Below are positions 55,957 through 64,000 of a stretch of DNA of 64,000 bases, in pieces. The stretch comes from Faecalibacterium gallinarum (GTDB lineage: Bacteria > Bacillota > Clostridia > Oscillospirales > Ruminococcaceae), in assembly GCF_022180365.1 (NCBI RefSeq), contig NZ_BQKV01000098.1, forward strand, positions 228,905 through 292,904, read 5' to 3'. Positions within the stretch are counted from its first letter, which is position 1. Each line of letters opens with the position of its first letter. The translations under genes were made by a program, and so were the position numbers. Below the pieces are notes generated by a model, which worked only from the letters and a program-made list of their open reading frames with translations, did not search any database and was not told the origin of the DNA.

Positions 55957-57399
55957 ATGGATGTAGTGAAGAGTTTCCCCGAAGGATTCTTGTGGGGGGC
56001 ATCCACCAGCGCCTATCAATGTGAGGGTGCCGCGCTGGAGGACGGCAAAAAAGAAAACCAGCAGGACGTGATCAACCGGGAGATTCACCAGGAATACGGC
56101 TATGCCGACTGTTCGGTGGCGTCGGACCACTATCACCATTACAAAGAGGATGTGGCCCTGATGGCAGAGATGGGGTTTACTTCCTACCGGTTTTCCATCA
56201 ACTGGGCGCGGGTTCTGCCCGATGGCATCGGGGCACCCAACCCCAAAGGCGTCGCATTTTACCACAATCTGATCGACGAACTCAAAGCCCATAACATTGA
56301 GCCGATTGTGACCATGTGGCATTATGATCTGCCCATGGCCACAGTGGAGCGGGGCGGCTGGGGGACTCGGGCCATTGTGGATGAGTTTGAGGAGTACGCC
56401 CGCTTTCTCTGCAAGGAATACGGCAGCCAGGTGAAATACTGGCTCACCATCAACGAGCAGAGCATTGTGGTCAACTACATCGACCGAAAGAACAAGATCA
56501 CCAAGGAACAGCAGTTCGACCCGAAATTCCGCTACCAGGCCAACCACTATATGAATCTGGCCCATGCCAAGGCGGCCATTGCCGTCCATGAGCTGGTGCC
56601 GGGCGGCAAATGCGGTGCGGCGTTGGATATGGCGCCCTATTATCCCCACAGCTGCGACCCGCGGGATGTGATGGCGGCCAAAGGTGCCAACGCTTTTAAA
56701 AACAATTTCTATATGGATGCTTACATCAAGGGCGTTTATACCCCCTCGGTCCTCAAATACCTGGAACGGCAGGGGCTGATGTTCGAGATACAGCAGGGGG
56801 ATCTGGAGCTCATCAAGAGGGGAGCGGAATGCTTCGATTTCCTGGGGATTAACTATTACCAGAGCCAATGTGTGAAAGCGCCTACCCCGGGCCTGGCTCG
56901 GCGCGCCAAACAAAACAATAAGATCGGAAAGGGCGGCCATGTGACCTATGAAGTTCAGCCGGATCTGTTTGAAGGCTGCCTGAACGAGACCATCGGGGCC
57001 ACCGATTTCTCCATGCCCATCGACCCCATGGGCATGCAATATGTGCTGGAGGACATCCACGACCGCTATCATATCCCCGTGATGATCTGTGAAAACGGCT
57101 TCGGTGCATACGACAAATTGGAGGCCGACGGATCCATCCATGACCCCTATCGGATCGAATATCTGCGGGAGCACATCAAAGCGATGAAGGCCGCTATTGA
57201 AAACGGCGCAGAGGTGCTGGGGTATAACCCCTGGTCTGCCTTTGATCTGCTTTCCACCAGCAACGGCATCACCAAACGGTACGGTTTTATCTATGTGGAC
57301 CGAACCGACGACGAAGTCCGGGAATGCAAACGATATAAGAAGGACAGCTTTTACTGGTACAAAAATGTGATTGCCACCAACGGCAAGAATTTAGAGTAA
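55957..57399 (+). CDS. GH1 6-phospho-beta-glycosidase of a distinct subgroup
   Basis: 480 residues from ATG 55957 behind AAGGAGG; the longer frame from 55777 overlaps the previous gene and is not used. Acid/base Glu167 lies in LTINEQ, where the other four GH1 proteins have LTFNEI or MTFNEI, nucleophile Glu379 in MICENGFG, and [11 protein letters not shown] binds phosphate. It is only distantly related to its neighbours and is nearer the BglA/BglH type. It is the last gene before a strong terminator, 14 bases after the preceding stop, and so co-transcribed with it. Confidence 0.9.
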   Translation: MDVVKSFPEGFLWGASTSAYQCEGAALEDGKKENQQDVINREIHQEYGYADCSVASDHYHHYKEDVALMAEMGFTSYRFSINWARVLPDGIGAPNPKGVAFYHNLIDELKAHNIEPIVTMWHYDLPMATVERGGWGTRAIVDEFEEYARFLCKEYGSQVKYWLTINEQSIVVNYIDRKNKITKEQQFDPKFRYQANHYMNLAHAKAAIAVHELVPGGKCGAALDMAPYYPHSCDPRDVMAAKGANAFKNNFYMDAYIKGVYTPSVLKYLERQGLMFEIQQGDLELIKRGAECFDFLGINYYQSQCVKAPTPGLARRAKQNNKIGKGGHVTYEVQPDLFEGCLNETIGATDFSMPIDPMGMQYVLEDIHDRYHIPVMICENGFGAYDKLEADGSIHDPYRIEYLREHIKAMKAAIENGAEVLGYNPWSAFDLLSTSNGITKRYGFIYVDRTDDEVRECKRYKKDSFYWYKNVIATNGKNLE

Positions 57400-57406
57400 G
57401 ACAATC

Positions 57407-57465
57407 AAAAATACCCCCTTTACAGCACGAGGGCTCAGACTTGCCCGCTGCAAAGGGGGTATTTT
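57407..57465 (+). terminator. Terminator of the GH1 gene group
   Basis: AAAATACCCCCTTTACAGC pairs with GCTGCAAAGGGGGTATTTT around a loop with a second small pairing; a T-run ends it. The following 250 bases to the TetR stop hold no supported gene, only small inverted repeats such as CCCGGTCA/TGACCGGG at 57612-57641. Confidence 0.88.
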
Positions 57466-57720
57466 GTGGTGTTTGAGTTGCAGTTACAATGAGAGTGTTG
57501 AAAATTCCAGCCATCCCGCTTTGAGTGATAAAAGACTCCATTCAAAAAACGGCTTTCTTTCAGGAGGGAAGAGCGCCCGTGCGCTCTGTTTTGTTCTGGC
57601 TGCGCTTTTGACCCGGTCATTCAGAATGCCTTTTGACCGGGCAGAGCGAAAAAAATCGGGAGAATTCGTATTTTGACAAAAAGACCAGCTCGTTTGCCAG
57701 TATGAATGGTATGGGGAAAT

Positions 57721-58314
57721 TCATGAAAGAGAACTTTTTGGAGGGGGCAGCAGCGCCGGAATTTGCTCGGTCATGCGCAGCAAATCTCCGGTGTCCTGTT
57801 TGATCCAGCAGGAGATCAGAGCGCCGTGGATCAGGGTGAAAAGGATCAGGCTGTATTGGTCGGCTTCCGAGGGGGAGTACCCGCAGGAAAGGAGCTTGTC
57901 TCGATAAAGATTCTGCCAATCCTCGTAGACAAGCTTGGCCTGGTGGGAGACTTCTTCGCTGATATAAACGGCTTCCAGACCCATGAAGGTGATTACCAGA
58001 GAGGCAAAATGATAATCTCTGCTAAAACGGCTGGTCAGGTGCTTCAGCATCCCGCAAAAGACTTCCCGGGCGTCGTTTGATACGGAAAAAATATGCGCTT
58101 GAATACCAGCGGCCATCTGTTCGTAGGCAAAGCGGATGACCTCGCTGGCAAGCTGTTCTTTCCCTCTGGGGAAATAATAGTAGAAGGACCCCTTTGGAAT
58201 CTGGCAGGCCGTCACAATCTCGGCAATGCCGGTTCCGGAGTAGCCGTTGTGCGAAAAAAGTTCGGATGCAGCTCGCAAAATACGGATTTTTTTCTCTGCG
58301 CTTTTGTTGTTCAA
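57721..58314 (-). CDS. TetR-family transcriptional regulator
   Basis: 197 residues from TTG 58314, behind AAGGGGG. The DNA-binding domain (about 8-55) has GYSGTGIAEIVTACQIPKGS and YYYFPRGKEQL, typical of the family. The C-terminal ligand domain is helical and not specific. It ends the unit downstream of the lipoprotein flavoreductase, which is transcribed in the same direction on the minus strand. A TetR-type operator candidate lies over the start of that reductase transcript, so it is probably its repressor. Confidence 0.9.
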   Translation of the reverse strand: MNNKSAEKKIRILRAASELFSHNGYSGTGIAEIVTACQIPKGSFYYYFPRGKEQLASEVIRFAYEQMAAGIQAHIFSVSNDAREVFCGMLKHLTSRFSRDYHFASLVITFMGLEAVYISEEVSHQAKLVYEDWQNLYRDKLLSCGYSPSEADQYSLILFTLIHGALISCWIKQDTGDLLRMTEQIPALLPPPKSSLS

Positions 58315-58348
58315 AAAAACGCCCCCTTGTCCGCTTTCGTTTTATGAT

Positions 58349-58378
58349 ACAATAGCACGGCGTGGTCTTGTGTGTCAA
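58349..58378 (-). promoter_or_regulatory. Promoter of the TetR gene
   Basis: TTGACA (58378-58373), an 18-base spacer and TATTGT (58354-58349), 35 bases before the TTG start. Confidence 0.5.
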
Positions 58379-58392
58379 TATTGGCTGAAAGT

Positions 58393-58429
58393 AAAAGCCC
58401 TCCCTGGAAAATTTTCCGGGGAGGGCTTT
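58393..58429 (-). terminator. Terminator of the lipoprotein flavoreductase gene
   Basis: AAAGCCCTCCC pairs with GGGAGGGCTTT, with GGAAAA/TTTTCC closing the loop, and a short T-run on the minus strand. Confidence 0.85.
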
Positions 58430-58451
58430 CGAAATGAGCTTAAAAGCCGGA

Positions 58452-60311
58452 TTAGTCTTCAAACACAGTCTGACCGGTGACGGCAAGACCAGCGTTGTGG
58501 CCGCTGGTCATAGCCCAGCCGAACAGAGAGCCGGTGGCATAGATATCGCCGACCACGCCGCCGACCACTTCGCCAGCCGCATACAGGCCGGGGATCGGCT
58601 GACCATTGGTGTCCAGAACCTGCATGGTGTCATTGATATGCAGGCCGCCCAGGGTTGCATAGTAACGCAGGTTCATTTCCACTGCGTAGTAGGGGCCTTC
58701 GCCCATGGGGGCAGTTACCTTGCGGCCGAAATCGGAATCTTCGCCCGCTGCCACAAAGCCGTTATAGCGCTCCACAGTCTCGGTCAGAGCACCGGCCGGC
58801 ATGTCCAGAATGGAGGCCAGATCTTCCAGGGTTTCTGCGTGGGCGAAAACCGGGGTAGAGGTGCCGTTGGCTTCCAGCCACTGGTCCAGCTGTTCCTGGG
58901 TGTAGTTGTGGGAGGCGATGCAGGTCTGAGTATAGGTCTCGAAGGAAGCAGCGTCCATGATCAGGTAGGAGCTCTCATTCTGGCGCATCCCTGCAATGAT
59001 GGTGTTTGCGGTGCCCTGCTCGTTGACAAATCGGACGCCCTGGTCAGACACCAGGACAGAGCCAGTTTTGTTGTACATGGCCAGGCACCCCTGGAAGGTG
59101 TGCTGACCCCGGCCATCCGGCAGGATAATGCTGTGGGGCTGAATGTTGACCTTGTCCAGGTTGATGGCATCGGCGCCGATGGCCGTTGCCATCTTCAGGC
59201 CGTCGCCAGTGGCAGACACTGCACCGGCGTAGGGCAGGACGGAAACTTCCTCCGGCAGCATATCGGTATCTGCGCCATAGCCGCCGGTAGCCAGAATAAC
59301 GCTCTCGGCGGTGATCTCATAGGGGGTGCCGTCGGAACCCAGCGCCTTGACGCCCGTCACCACGCCGTCGGTTACGATCAGCTCCTGGGCAGGAGTCTCC
59401 AGCATAATCTCAATGCCCAGGTTTTCCAGAGCGCTTTCCAGGCCATTCACCACACCAGCGCCGCCGCCCTGGGGAGAGAAGGTCCGGCCATAGGTGTGCT
59501 CCGCAGAGGGGCCGGGCTGGGTGTTGTTATAGGGCAGTGCAGCGCCGTCTTCGGCAACCAGCCAGTCAAACGCGGCGCCCTGGGTGTTGGCGTAGAGCCA
59601 AAGGGTGCGGGCGTCGCTGTAATAATGGCCATTTTTCATAATGTCCATAAAGTAGGCCTCGGGGCTGTCCTCAATGCCGTATTCCTGCTGCCACTGGCTG
59701 CCGGTGGCGTTGGTGCCGCCGCCTGCCATAGCGGAAGCGCCGCCCACCATGGCCATCTTTTCCAGCACAATGACATCGGCACCGCCCTGAACAGCCGTCA
59801 GAGCAGCAGCCAGACCCGCACCGCCGGCGCCCACAACCACAACGTCAGTGGTCAGGCTGACGGTTTCTTTGGGCTCCTGGGAGCCGCTCTGGCTCTGGCT
59901 CAGGGAAGCGGGGTCTGCGCCGGTGGCTTCGATTGCCTGGGTTACGGCCTCCAGGAAGCCCTGGCTGGTATAGGTGGCGCCGGCAACGGCGTCAATCGCC
60001 AGGCTCTGAGTGTCCAAAACCCGATCCACCAGGGTGGGCAGAGCGGCGCCGCCTACCCCCTCGGTTTCGTTCTGCTCGAGCACTTCAATCCCGGTGATGC
60101 TGTTCTGATCCACGGTAACCGAAACTTTGATGTCGCCGGCATAGCCTTTGCCGGTGCCTTCATAGCTGCCGGGGGTGAACTCCACCGCGATGGCGGAATT
60201 GGATTCCGCCTGGGAAGATGCCGCTTGAGAAGATGCCGGCTGACCCGCGCATCCGCTCAGCAGCATGGCTGCCGCCAGCAAGCCGGCAAGCACACTGCGA
60301 ATTCGTCTCAT
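58452..60311 (-). CDS. Lipoprotein FMN_bind/FAD fumarate-reductase-like flavoprotein
   Basis: 619 residues from ATG 60311 (GAGGAGG upstream). A lipoprotein signal (AAAMLLSGC, Cys21) without twin arginines points to the Sec path, unlike the Tat proteins at the left end. An FMN_bind domain (about 44-125) has the covalent-FMN motif DAVAGAT (106-112) and a FAD_binding_2 domain opens with GAGGAG (160-165). The end (GLYAAGEVVGGVVGDIY) and the motif region are closer to classical fumarate/urocanate reductases than the 663-residue protein is. It probably takes electrons from membrane flavin carriers to reduce an organic acceptor outside the cell. Controlled by TetR. Confidence 0.88.
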   Translation of the reverse strand: MRRIRSVLAGLLAAAMLLSGCAGQPASSQAASSQAESNSAIAVEFTPGSYEGTGKGYAGDIKVSVTVDQNSITGIEVLEQNETEGVGGAALPTLVDRVLDTQSLAIDAVAGATYTSQGFLEAVTQAIEATGADPASLSQSQSGSQEPKETVSLTTDVVVVGAGGAGLAAALTAVQGGADVIVLEKMAMVGGASAMAGGGTNATGSQWQQEYGIEDSPEAYFMDIMKNGHYYSDARTLWLYANTQGAAFDWLVAEDGAALPYNNTQPGPSAEHTYGRTFSPQGGGAGVVNGLESALENLGIEIMLETPAQELIVTDGVVTGVKALGSDGTPYEITAESVILATGGYGADTDMLPEEVSVLPYAGAVSATGDGLKMATAIGADAINLDKVNIQPHSIILPDGRGQHTFQGCLAMYNKTGSVLVSDQGVRFVNEQGTANTIIAGMRQNESSYLIMDAASFETYTQTCIASHNYTQEQLDQWLEANGTSTPVFAHAETLEDLASILDMPAGALTETVERYNGFVAAGEDSDFGRKVTAPMGEGPYYAVEMNLRYYATLGGLHINDTMQVLDTNGQPIPGLYAAGEVVGGVVGDIYATGSLFGWAMTSGHNAGLAVTGQTVFED

Positions 60312-60346
60312 ATAAAATTCCTCCTCGTTAAGTCTTTTTTCGTATA

Positions 60347-60361
60347 TAGACGAACGGTCAA
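60347..60361. promoter_or_regulatory. Candidate TetR operator at the flavoreductase transcript start
   Basis: TAGACGAACGGTCAA has GAC/GTC half-sites about a short centre, as TetR operators in Firmicutes often do. It lies directly after the -10 box, where a repressor would block the polymerase. The outer symmetry is only partial. Confidence 0.45.
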
Positions 60362-60366
60362 CTTGA

Positions 60367-60395
60367 AATATAGCAGATTGAGATCTTTTTGTCAA
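60367..60395 (-). promoter_or_regulatory. Promoter of the lipoprotein flavoreductase gene
   Basis: TTGACA (60395-60390), a 17-base spacer and TATATT (60372-60367): close to ideal, and overlapped downstream by the operator candidate. Confidence 0.75.
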
Positions 60396-60549
60396 TAGCG
60401 GGGTTTGCCTTCTTCCGCCAAGAAATGACAGACTCCGCAGATGGAATTCACCTGAGCATACTGGGCCATCGGATTCATTGACACACCAAAGACAGAATGG
60501 TATTTTAATACCGTCCTGCAAATTATGATACAAGGAAAGGAGAACGCCT

Positions 60550-61494
60550 GTGGAAATATCTGCATTTACAGACTATGCGCAAAAGATCCGCTCCAACTGT
60601 TCCAGGGTGATCCTGGGCAAGGAGGATGTGATCGAGAAAATTCTGGTCTGCTTTCTCTGCTCCGGCCATGTGCTGCTGGAGGATAAGCCCGGTACCGGGA
60701 AAACCATGCTGCTGCGGGCTTTTGCCCGGACGGTGGGCGGAGACTGCAAACGGGTCCAGTTCACGCCCGATCTTCTCCCGTCGGACCTGACGGGCATCAA
60801 TTTTTACAACCAGAAAACCGGGGAGTTTGAGTTCCGGCCGGGGCCGCTGTTCAGCCATTTTGTGCTGGCGGACGAGCTGAACCGCGCCACCCCCCGGACC
60901 CAGTCTGCCCTGCTGGAAGCCATGGAGGAGCGTCAAATCACGGTGGACGGCGTCACCACCCGGCTGGAAGAACCCTTTATGGTTCTGGCTACCCAAAACC
61001 CGCTGGAATCGTTTGGAACGTTCCCGCTGCCGGATGCCCAGCTGGACCGTTTTTTCATGCGATTGTCCCTGGGGTATATGCAGCGGGAACAAGAGCTGGA
61101 AGTCATCGCCCGGCCCTCCACCCAGGCGGTTCTGGACAGCCTGCAAACCCTGGTGACACCCGAGCAGACGGCCTATGTGCGGTCGGCCTATACCGAGGTC
61201 AAGGTGAGCGACGATGTGAAAAATTATCTGATGGATCTGGTAGAGGCGACCCGTACCCGCAGCAGTTTTGCCGGCGGCGTTTCCACCCGGGGCGCCATCG
61301 CTCTATATAAAGCATCCCAGGCCCTGGCTGCGGTGCGGGGCAGAGAATATGTTATCCCGGAAGATATCAAGGAGCTGGCCCCGGCGGTCTTGTGCCATCG
61401 GCTGACCCTGGGCGGCGGGATGAACGCGGAGGCGGCGGCCCACCGGATGCAGCAGCTGCTGCAAAGCATGCCGGTGCCGCTGGAAACTCTGTGA
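60550..61494 (+). CDS. MoxR-family AAA+ ATPase
   Basis: 314 residues, GTG start behind GGAAAGGAG. Walker A DKPGTGKT (about 43-50), Walker B VLADELNRA and sensor ATQNP are intact, and a helical lid domain fills the last 90 residues. MoxR ATPases work as chaperones with the DUF58 protein encoded next, often in the assembly of membrane or von Willebrand-domain complexes. Its stop overlaps the DUF58 start by four bases. Confidence 0.92.
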   Translation: MEISAFTDYAQKIRSNCSRVILGKEDVIEKILVCFLCSGHVLLEDKPGTGKTMLLRAFARTVGGDCKRVQFTPDLLPSDLTGINFYNQKTGEFEFRPGPLFSHFVLADELNRATPRTQSALLEAMEERQITVDGVTTRLEEPFMVLATQNPLESFGTFPLPDAQLDRFFMRLSLGYMQREQELEVIARPSTQAVLDSLQTLVTPEQTAYVRSAYTEVKVSDDVKNYLMDLVEATRTRSSFAGGVSTRGAIALYKASQALAAVRGREYVIPEDIKELAPAVLCHRLTLGGGMNAEAAAHRMQQLLQSMPVPLETL

Positions 61495-62597
61495 CCATCC
61501 TGTTGTTTGCGCTGGCCCTGGCGGCGCTGGTCTTGGGGCTCCAGTCCTATACCCGTAAACACGCCCTGGAGGGGTTGGAAGCCGAGATGATTCCGGAGGA
61601 CCTGCTGGCAGAACCGGGCGAACCAGCTTGTCTTCACTTGACGGTACGCAACCAGACGGGATGGACGCGGCCCCAGATTTCCCTGAAACTCCATCTGGAC
61701 CCGGTCTTTGAAATTCAGGATGCAGATTATGTTCAGAAAGATCTTATGGGCAAAGGCAGGACGGTTAGGTATGTCACCTGGCTCAAACCCCATCAGGAAG
61801 CATCTTATCAGGTAGAGATCCGGATTTCCAAACGGGGACGGTATCTGCTGGAGCCGTTGTACCTGAGCAGCGGGGACTTTTTGGGGATAACCGAAATCAG
61901 CCGGCGCATGTCCCGGGTACAGGAGCTTGTGGTTCCGCCCCGGGAGCAGGGGCTGCCGGCTTTGGATGCAGCCATGGGCGGTTTTCTGGGGGAGCTGTCG
62001 GTCAACCGCTTTTTGTATCAGGATCCGATCCTGACAGCGGGATATCGGCCCTACACCAGTCAGGATCCCATGCGGTCCATCTCCTGGAAACAAAGCGCCC
62101 GGGGTTTGGGGCTGGTGAGCAAAAAATACGACTCCACCACCGAGCCTCGGGTGGTGGTGCTGGTCCACGCGGATGCTCCCACGGAAGAACAGATGCCAGC
62201 GGTGGAAAGATGCTATTCCATGGCCCGGACGGTCTGCCGGGTTCTGGAAGAAAAGGCGATCATCTACCGACTGGCGGTTAATTCTACCTTCGATGTCCTG
62301 ATTCATGGGGCCCTTGTGGTGGGCAGCCAATGGAATAAGCCCCTGGAAACCGGGCAGGGATATGGGCCGGAACATTTCCGCCGTGTGCTGGAAATCCTGG
62401 GCCGTGCTGCGGGCCAGCCTGCACAAAGCTGCGAGCGTTTCTGCGCCGAATACTTTGCCCCCGGCACCCAGGACAGCTGCATCATGATTACCACTGAGCC
62501 GGAAGAACGGGTGCGTCCCTGCCTGCCCTTGGCGGCAGGCCGCAGCCTTCTGGTTCTCCGGCCGGAAGAGAAAACCGGAAGGGAGGGGACAGAATGA
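61491..62597 (+). CDS. DUF58 domain protein
   Basis: 368 residues from GTG 61491, overlapping the MoxR stop; the longer frame to 61392 would lie inside MoxR and is not used. One N-terminal membrane helix (3-18) is followed by a beta-rich region and the DUF58 core with FLYQDPILTAGYRPYTSQDPMRSISWKQSA (given here only in part: YTSQDPMRSISWKQSA), its hallmark. Such proteins are partners of MoxR ATPases; the exact role in the cell is not established. Its stop overlaps the next start by four bases. Confidence 0.87.
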   Translation: MTILLFALALAALVLGLQSYTRKHALEGLEAEMIPEDLLAEPGEPACLHLTVRNQTGWTRPQISLKLHLDPVFEIQDADYVQKDLMGKGRTVRYVTWLKPHQEASYQVEIRISKRGRYLLEPLYLSSGDFLGITEISRRMSRVQELVVPPREQGLPALDAAMGGFLGELSVNRFLYQDPILTAGYRPYTSQDPMRSISWKQSARGLGLVSKKYDSTTEPRVVVLVHADAPTEEQMPAVERCYSMARTVCRVLEEKAIIYRLAVNSTFDVLIHGALVVGSQWNKPLETGQGYGPEHFRRVLEILGRAAGQPAQSCERFCAEYFAPGTQDSCIMITTEPEERVRPCLPLAAGRSLLVLRPEEKTGREGTE

Positions 62598-63805
62598 CCG
62601 CTTTTCTCCACGGACTGTGGATGACGGGAGATCTGCTGATCTACGGTGCATTTGCATCCTTCTTTGCCGTCTGTCTCGGGGGGCAGCTGCCGCAATGGAT
62701 TCTGCTCTTGCCGGCGGTCTGTTATGGGATATCCTTCTGCTTTTCCCGGCGCCCTATCCTGCGGGGGTGCTTTGGGGCGGCTTGTCTGCTGGGGCTGCTG
62801 TTTCTGCCGGGCTGGGTGGACCGGGCAGCCTATCTGCCGGCGGCCTTCTACGCCTTCTATCTTGCCGCGAGGGGGGAATATCATCTCTCAGCAAGTCGTC
62901 AGGCAGGCGTGTTTGTTCTCTTCTGTAAAGTATATCCTGTCTTTGCCCTTGCCCTCAGTCTTTTGTGGGACGGCGAGGTGATGCTCACCGTCTCGCTGCC
63001 CCTGGCAATCTGGGCGGCTTTTCTTCAGATCTTTTTGATGCGGGTGCTGCGGCAGACTTCCGCCGTATATCAAAACCCTGGGTTTCTGCTGAGGAATGTC
63101 GGTTCTTTGGCCGCCCTGGGGGCGGCGGGTTTTCTGCTCAGCTGCCCCGTGGTACTGGGCACAGCTCAGGCGGCGGTGGGAGCGGTGTATTTTGGCCTGG
63201 CAGTGCCCATTCTGGAAAAACCCCTGGCCGGTATCGCCTGGCTGGCGGAACACGCCCTGATGCCCGCCCTGACCGGGCTGCTGAATTGGATTGCCGCCCA
63301 AAGTGGTGAGCGGGGGCTGGATGTTGCCGCAGGGGACAGCGGGTCGCCCGCTGCAGGTCAGGTGATTCTTTCCGATGAGGATCCGCTGCTGGATGGGGAG
63401 CGCATTCTGGAGATAGTGGGGATTCTTTTGCTGGCGGTGGGCTGTATCCTGCTGTTCCGCCATCTGTTCCAAAAGAACAAAGAGACCCAGACCGAGGCGG
63501 GCCCGGCGAAAACCCAGTGGACTTCCCGCCGGATGAAACGGCGGTGGCCCTCCTTTTTTCTCCATCCCAATGCCCGTGTCCGGCGAGCTTATTCCAGATA
63601 TTTGGAACGGCAGGCGGAACATGGGGCAGCCCGCGGCCCCGCCGAAACCAGTTTGGACCGTTTGGGCCGTACCCCCTTTCTGGACCCGGATGCAGAACAG
63701 CAGCTGCGCCGGCTTTATCTCAAGGCCCGGTATGGAGAATGTGCCACGCCCCAGGATGCGGCGGCAGCGGAACGACTGGAAAAGGCGCTGGAAACCCAAA
63801 AGTAA
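62594..63805 (+). CDS. Membrane protein with C-terminal DUF4129-like segment
   Basis: 403 residues, overlapping the DUF58 gene by four bases. About seven membrane helices fill residues 8-215, an eighth lies near 275-295, and the cytoplasmic tail ends with VRRAYSRYLERQAEHG and LRRLYLKARYGE, the pattern of the DUF4129 segment often encoded in MoxR-DUF58-transglutaminase operons. In such operons a transglutaminase-like protein follows, but here the gene is followed at once by an insertion sequence end. The transglutaminase may have been lost or lie beyond the element. Confidence 0.7.
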   Translation: MTAFLHGLWMTGDLLIYGAFASFFAVCLGGQLPQWILLLPAVCYGISFCFSRRPILRGCFGAACLLGLLFLPGWVDRAAYLPAAFYAFYLAARGEYHLSASRQAGVFVLFCKVYPVFALALSLLWDGEVMLTVSLPLAIWAAFLQIFLMRVLRQTSAVYQNPGFLLRNVGSLAALGAAGFLLSCPVVLGTAQAAVGAVYFGLAVPILEKPLAGIAWLAEHALMPALTGLLNWIAAQSGERGLDVAAGDSGSPAAGQVILSDEDPLLDGERILEIVGILLLAVGCILLFRHLFQKNKETQTEAGPAKTQWTSRRMKRRWPSFFLHPNARVRRAYSRYLERQAEHGAARGPAETSLDRLGRTPFLDPDAEQQLRRLYLKARYGECATPQDAAAAERLEKALETQK

Positions 63806-63837
63806 ATAGAGAATCTTTTAAAAACAAAAACGGCACT

Positions 63838-64000
63838 TGACTCGGAGACGAGTGAACCGCCCCATATTGTGCGGACAGTACAAAAAAGAGGCCTGCAAGG
63901 GGTAGAACAAGCGAATCAAAGACTGGCCTGGCGAAGCGAGAGCGGAGCCAGGCCAGTCTTTGTCTGGAGGCGCTCGTGGTTGTAGAAGTGGATGTACTCG
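63838..64000 (-). mobile_element. End of an IS3-family insertion sequence, running off the window
   Basis: The right edge holds the terminal part of an IS3-family element: the last codons of a transposase on the minus strand, then about 60 bases containing TGAACCGCCCCATATTGTGCG and GGACAGTACA, typical terminal sequence of this type. The exact outer end lies between 63838 (TGACTCGG) and 63853 (TGAACCGC); a small palindrome ACTCG-gaga-CGAGT sits there. The other end and the target-site repeat are outside the window. Confidence 0.75.
63916..64000 (-). CDS. IS3-family transposase, C-terminal end (partial)
   Basis: The minus strand from the window edge reads EYIHFYNHERLQTKTGLAPL and stops at TGA (63918-63916). 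YIHFYNHERLQ is the conserved end of the DDE integrase domain of IS3-family (IS150-like) transposases. The start and the catalytic residues are outside the window, so it cannot be told whether the gene is intact. The end of the coding sequence forms a hairpin (AGACTGGCCTGGC/GCCAGGCCAGTCT) that may end transcription. Confidence 0.85.
   Translation of the reverse strand, partial: EYIHFYNHERLQTKTGLAPLSLRQASL

Noticed and set aside
57464..57676. 70-residue plus-strand frame after the GH1 terminator
   Set aside because: It begins inside the terminator T-run region, has no ribosome site and covers small inverted repeats.

Overview
The window is a GC-rich stretch that reads as a Gram-positive anaerobe of the Clostridia, most likely Oscillospirales/Oscillospiraceae. 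I infer this from GGAGG-type ribosome sites, PTS permeases with BglG- and RpiR-type regulators, a Bce-like sensor/ABC module, a NiCo riboswitch, and several exported flavoproteins with twin-arginine or lipoprotein signals. No rRNA, tRNA or CRISPR array was seen. The genus cannot be fixed from the sequence alone.

Layout. (1) 166-12736: three secreted redox flavoproteins, all Tat lipoproteins, interleaved with four LysR regulators and a split chromate-type transporter pair. Two of the flavoproteins are Old Yellow Enzyme/dienoyl-CoA-reductase-like, one of them fused to an FMN-binding domain. The third is a fumarate-reductase-like FMN_bind/FAD protein. (2) 12890-18222: DNA-damage and housekeeping genes: a Y-family polymerase between two small proteins, SfsA, and a UvrA paralogue without the UvrB-binding region. 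(3) 18498-24351: an exported 5'-nucleotidase-like enzyme, debris of a PfkB sugar kinase, an AgrC/AgrA-like pair and a GGDEF protein. (4) 24523-29327: a response regulator, kinase, ABC ATPase and FtsX-type permease module of the antimicrobial-peptide-resistance kind. (5) 29592-32989: a cation diffusion exporter under a NiCo riboswitch, a Crp/Fnr regulator, and a divergent MATE exporter with a palindrome at about -41.5.

(6) 33373-44763: one long co-directional locus with a YdjC/ChbG deacetylase, PRD regulator, GH1 phospho-glycosidase, split EIIA/EIIB/EIIC permease, GT1 glycosyltransferase, nucleoside-hydrolase-like protein, GH43-like protein and a cytoplasmic CxPxR sulfatase. It looks like intracellular dismantling of a decorated (acetylated/sulfated) beta-glycoside brought in by the PTS. 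(7) 45840-57399: a bglG-bglP-bglA-like operon with a RAT/terminator leader, whose permease has an extra cysteine-less EIIB domain, then an RpiR-controlled group with a second EIIBC and three more GH1 enzymes. (8) 57721-60311: a TetR regulator and another lipoprotein FMN_bind/FAD reductase. (9) 60550-63805: MoxR, DUF58 and a DUF4129-like membrane protein, followed at the right edge by the end of an IS3-family element.

Two themes stand out. The exported OYE-type enzymes keep their FAD-binding glycines but have lost the NAD(P)-binding glycines, which fits electrons arriving by a flavin relay outside the membrane instead of from NADH. The sugar loci join PTS import, five GH1 enzymes, a sulfatase, a deacetylase and a glycosyltransferase, which suggests use of modified plant or host glycosides.
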